Shown piece after piece: positions 5,663-5,728 of a stretch of 5,728 bases of DNA. Positions within the stretch are counted from its first letter, which is position 1, and every line of letters begins with the position of its first letter. The notes below the pieces were generated by a model. It was not told where the DNA came from. It made no database searches and worked only from the letters and a program-made list of their open reading frames with translations. The position numbers and the translations under genes were made by a program. Where the stretch lies: positions 1 through 5,728 of the forward strand of contig CANBSM010000135.1 in the NCBI GenBank assembly GCA_947372155.1, read 5' to 3'. The DNA is from Burkholderiaceae bacterium (GTDB lineage: Bacteria; Pseudomonadota; Gammaproteobacteria; Burkholderiales; Burkholderiaceae).

Positions 5663-5666
5663 GGGA
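5663..5666 (+). promoter_or_regulatory. Ribosome binding site of the truncated gene at 5673
   Basis: GGGA (within AGGGA) six bases before ATG 5673, in an otherwise AT-rich 67-base gap (5606-5672). No convincing terminator or promoter is seen in that gap, so read-through from the Tat-protein gene is likely. Confidence 0.6.
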
Positions 5667-5672
5667 CAACAT

Positions 5673-5728
5673 ATGAGTCTGACTCGTAAATCCAATACCC
5701 CACAAAGCAGTCGTTCAACATCGCGCCT
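5673..5728 (+). CDS. Start of probable formate dehydrogenase alpha (catalytic) subunit, 3' truncated by window
   Basis: Only 18 codons are visible, giving MSLTRKSNTPQSSRSTSR, then the window ends. The ATG has GGGA at good spacing. No cofactor motif is reached. The call rests on two things: position directly after the TorD-like chaperone and the small Tat protein, where betaproteobacterial loci carry the molybdopterin-binding alpha subunit, and resemblance of the basic, Ser-rich N-terminus to the leader that precedes the Tat motif in those alpha subunits as I remember them. The enzyme family oxidises formate to CO2 and passes electrons through Fe-S clusters to the quinone pool or a cytochrome. 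Whether the active site uses cysteine or selenocysteine cannot be seen here. Confidence 0.6.
   Translation, partial: MSLTRKSNTPQSSRSTSR

Noticed and set aside
1..5728. CRISPR arrays, tRNA or rRNA genes, insertion sequences
   Set aside because: No spaced direct repeats, cloverleaf-like sequence, transposase motif or terminal repeats were seen on either strand; the window is almost fully covered by intact + strand genes.

Overview
The window carries the accessory and maturation half of a respiratory (molybdenum/tungsten-type, Tat-exported) formate dehydrogenase locus, all on the + strand, ending just as the catalytic-subunit gene begins. Moderate, fairly AT-rich base composition, the gene order and the protein sequences suggest a betaproteobacterium of the Burkholderiales. 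The best guess is a low-GC member such as Polynucleobacter; the genus is inferred from remembered family resemblance, not from a search.

Layout: (1) bases 1-186 are the C-terminal end of a PiT-type phosphate permease, unrelated to the rest. (2) A 130-base gap (187-316) holds a strong 10-bp stem-loop, a small symmetrical GTGA-N6-TCAC element and the ribosome binding site of the next gene. (3) Bases 317-5268 are a tight run of five genes: an Mrp/ApbC-type Fe-S cluster carrier ATPase, a DUF3305 protein, a DUF3306 protein, a 696-residue multi-cluster ferredoxin and a TorD-family chaperone. They are spaced 14 nt, -1 nt (TAATG), 11 nt and -4 nt (ATGA), so almost certainly one operon with translational coupling. 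(4) A 115-base AT-rich gap (5269-5383) carries a perfect FNR-type box (TTGATCCAAATCAA) and two further perfect inverted repeats. (5) A 73-residue twin-arginine protein follows, of the 'formate dehydrogenase region TAT target' type. (6) At 5673 a new reading frame opens with its own ribosome binding site; its first 18 residues and its position fit the formate dehydrogenase alpha subunit.

How the genes may work together (inference): the Mrp-type ATPase could supply Fe-S clusters to the cluster-rich ferredoxin and dehydrogenase subunits; the TorD-like chaperone would hold the apo-catalytic subunit during cofactor insertion and Tat proofreading; the small Tat protein would be an exported or membrane-anchored partner; the large ferredoxin is probably a cytoplasmic electron carrier or maturation factor. 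The roles of DUF3305, DUF3306 and the ferredoxin are not established to my knowledge. The locus type is familiar in betaproteobacteria rather than wholly new. The most interesting points are the unusual position of the FNR box, a CxxHxxCxxxC cluster motif in the ferredoxin, and the three proteins of unknown role locked into one operon.
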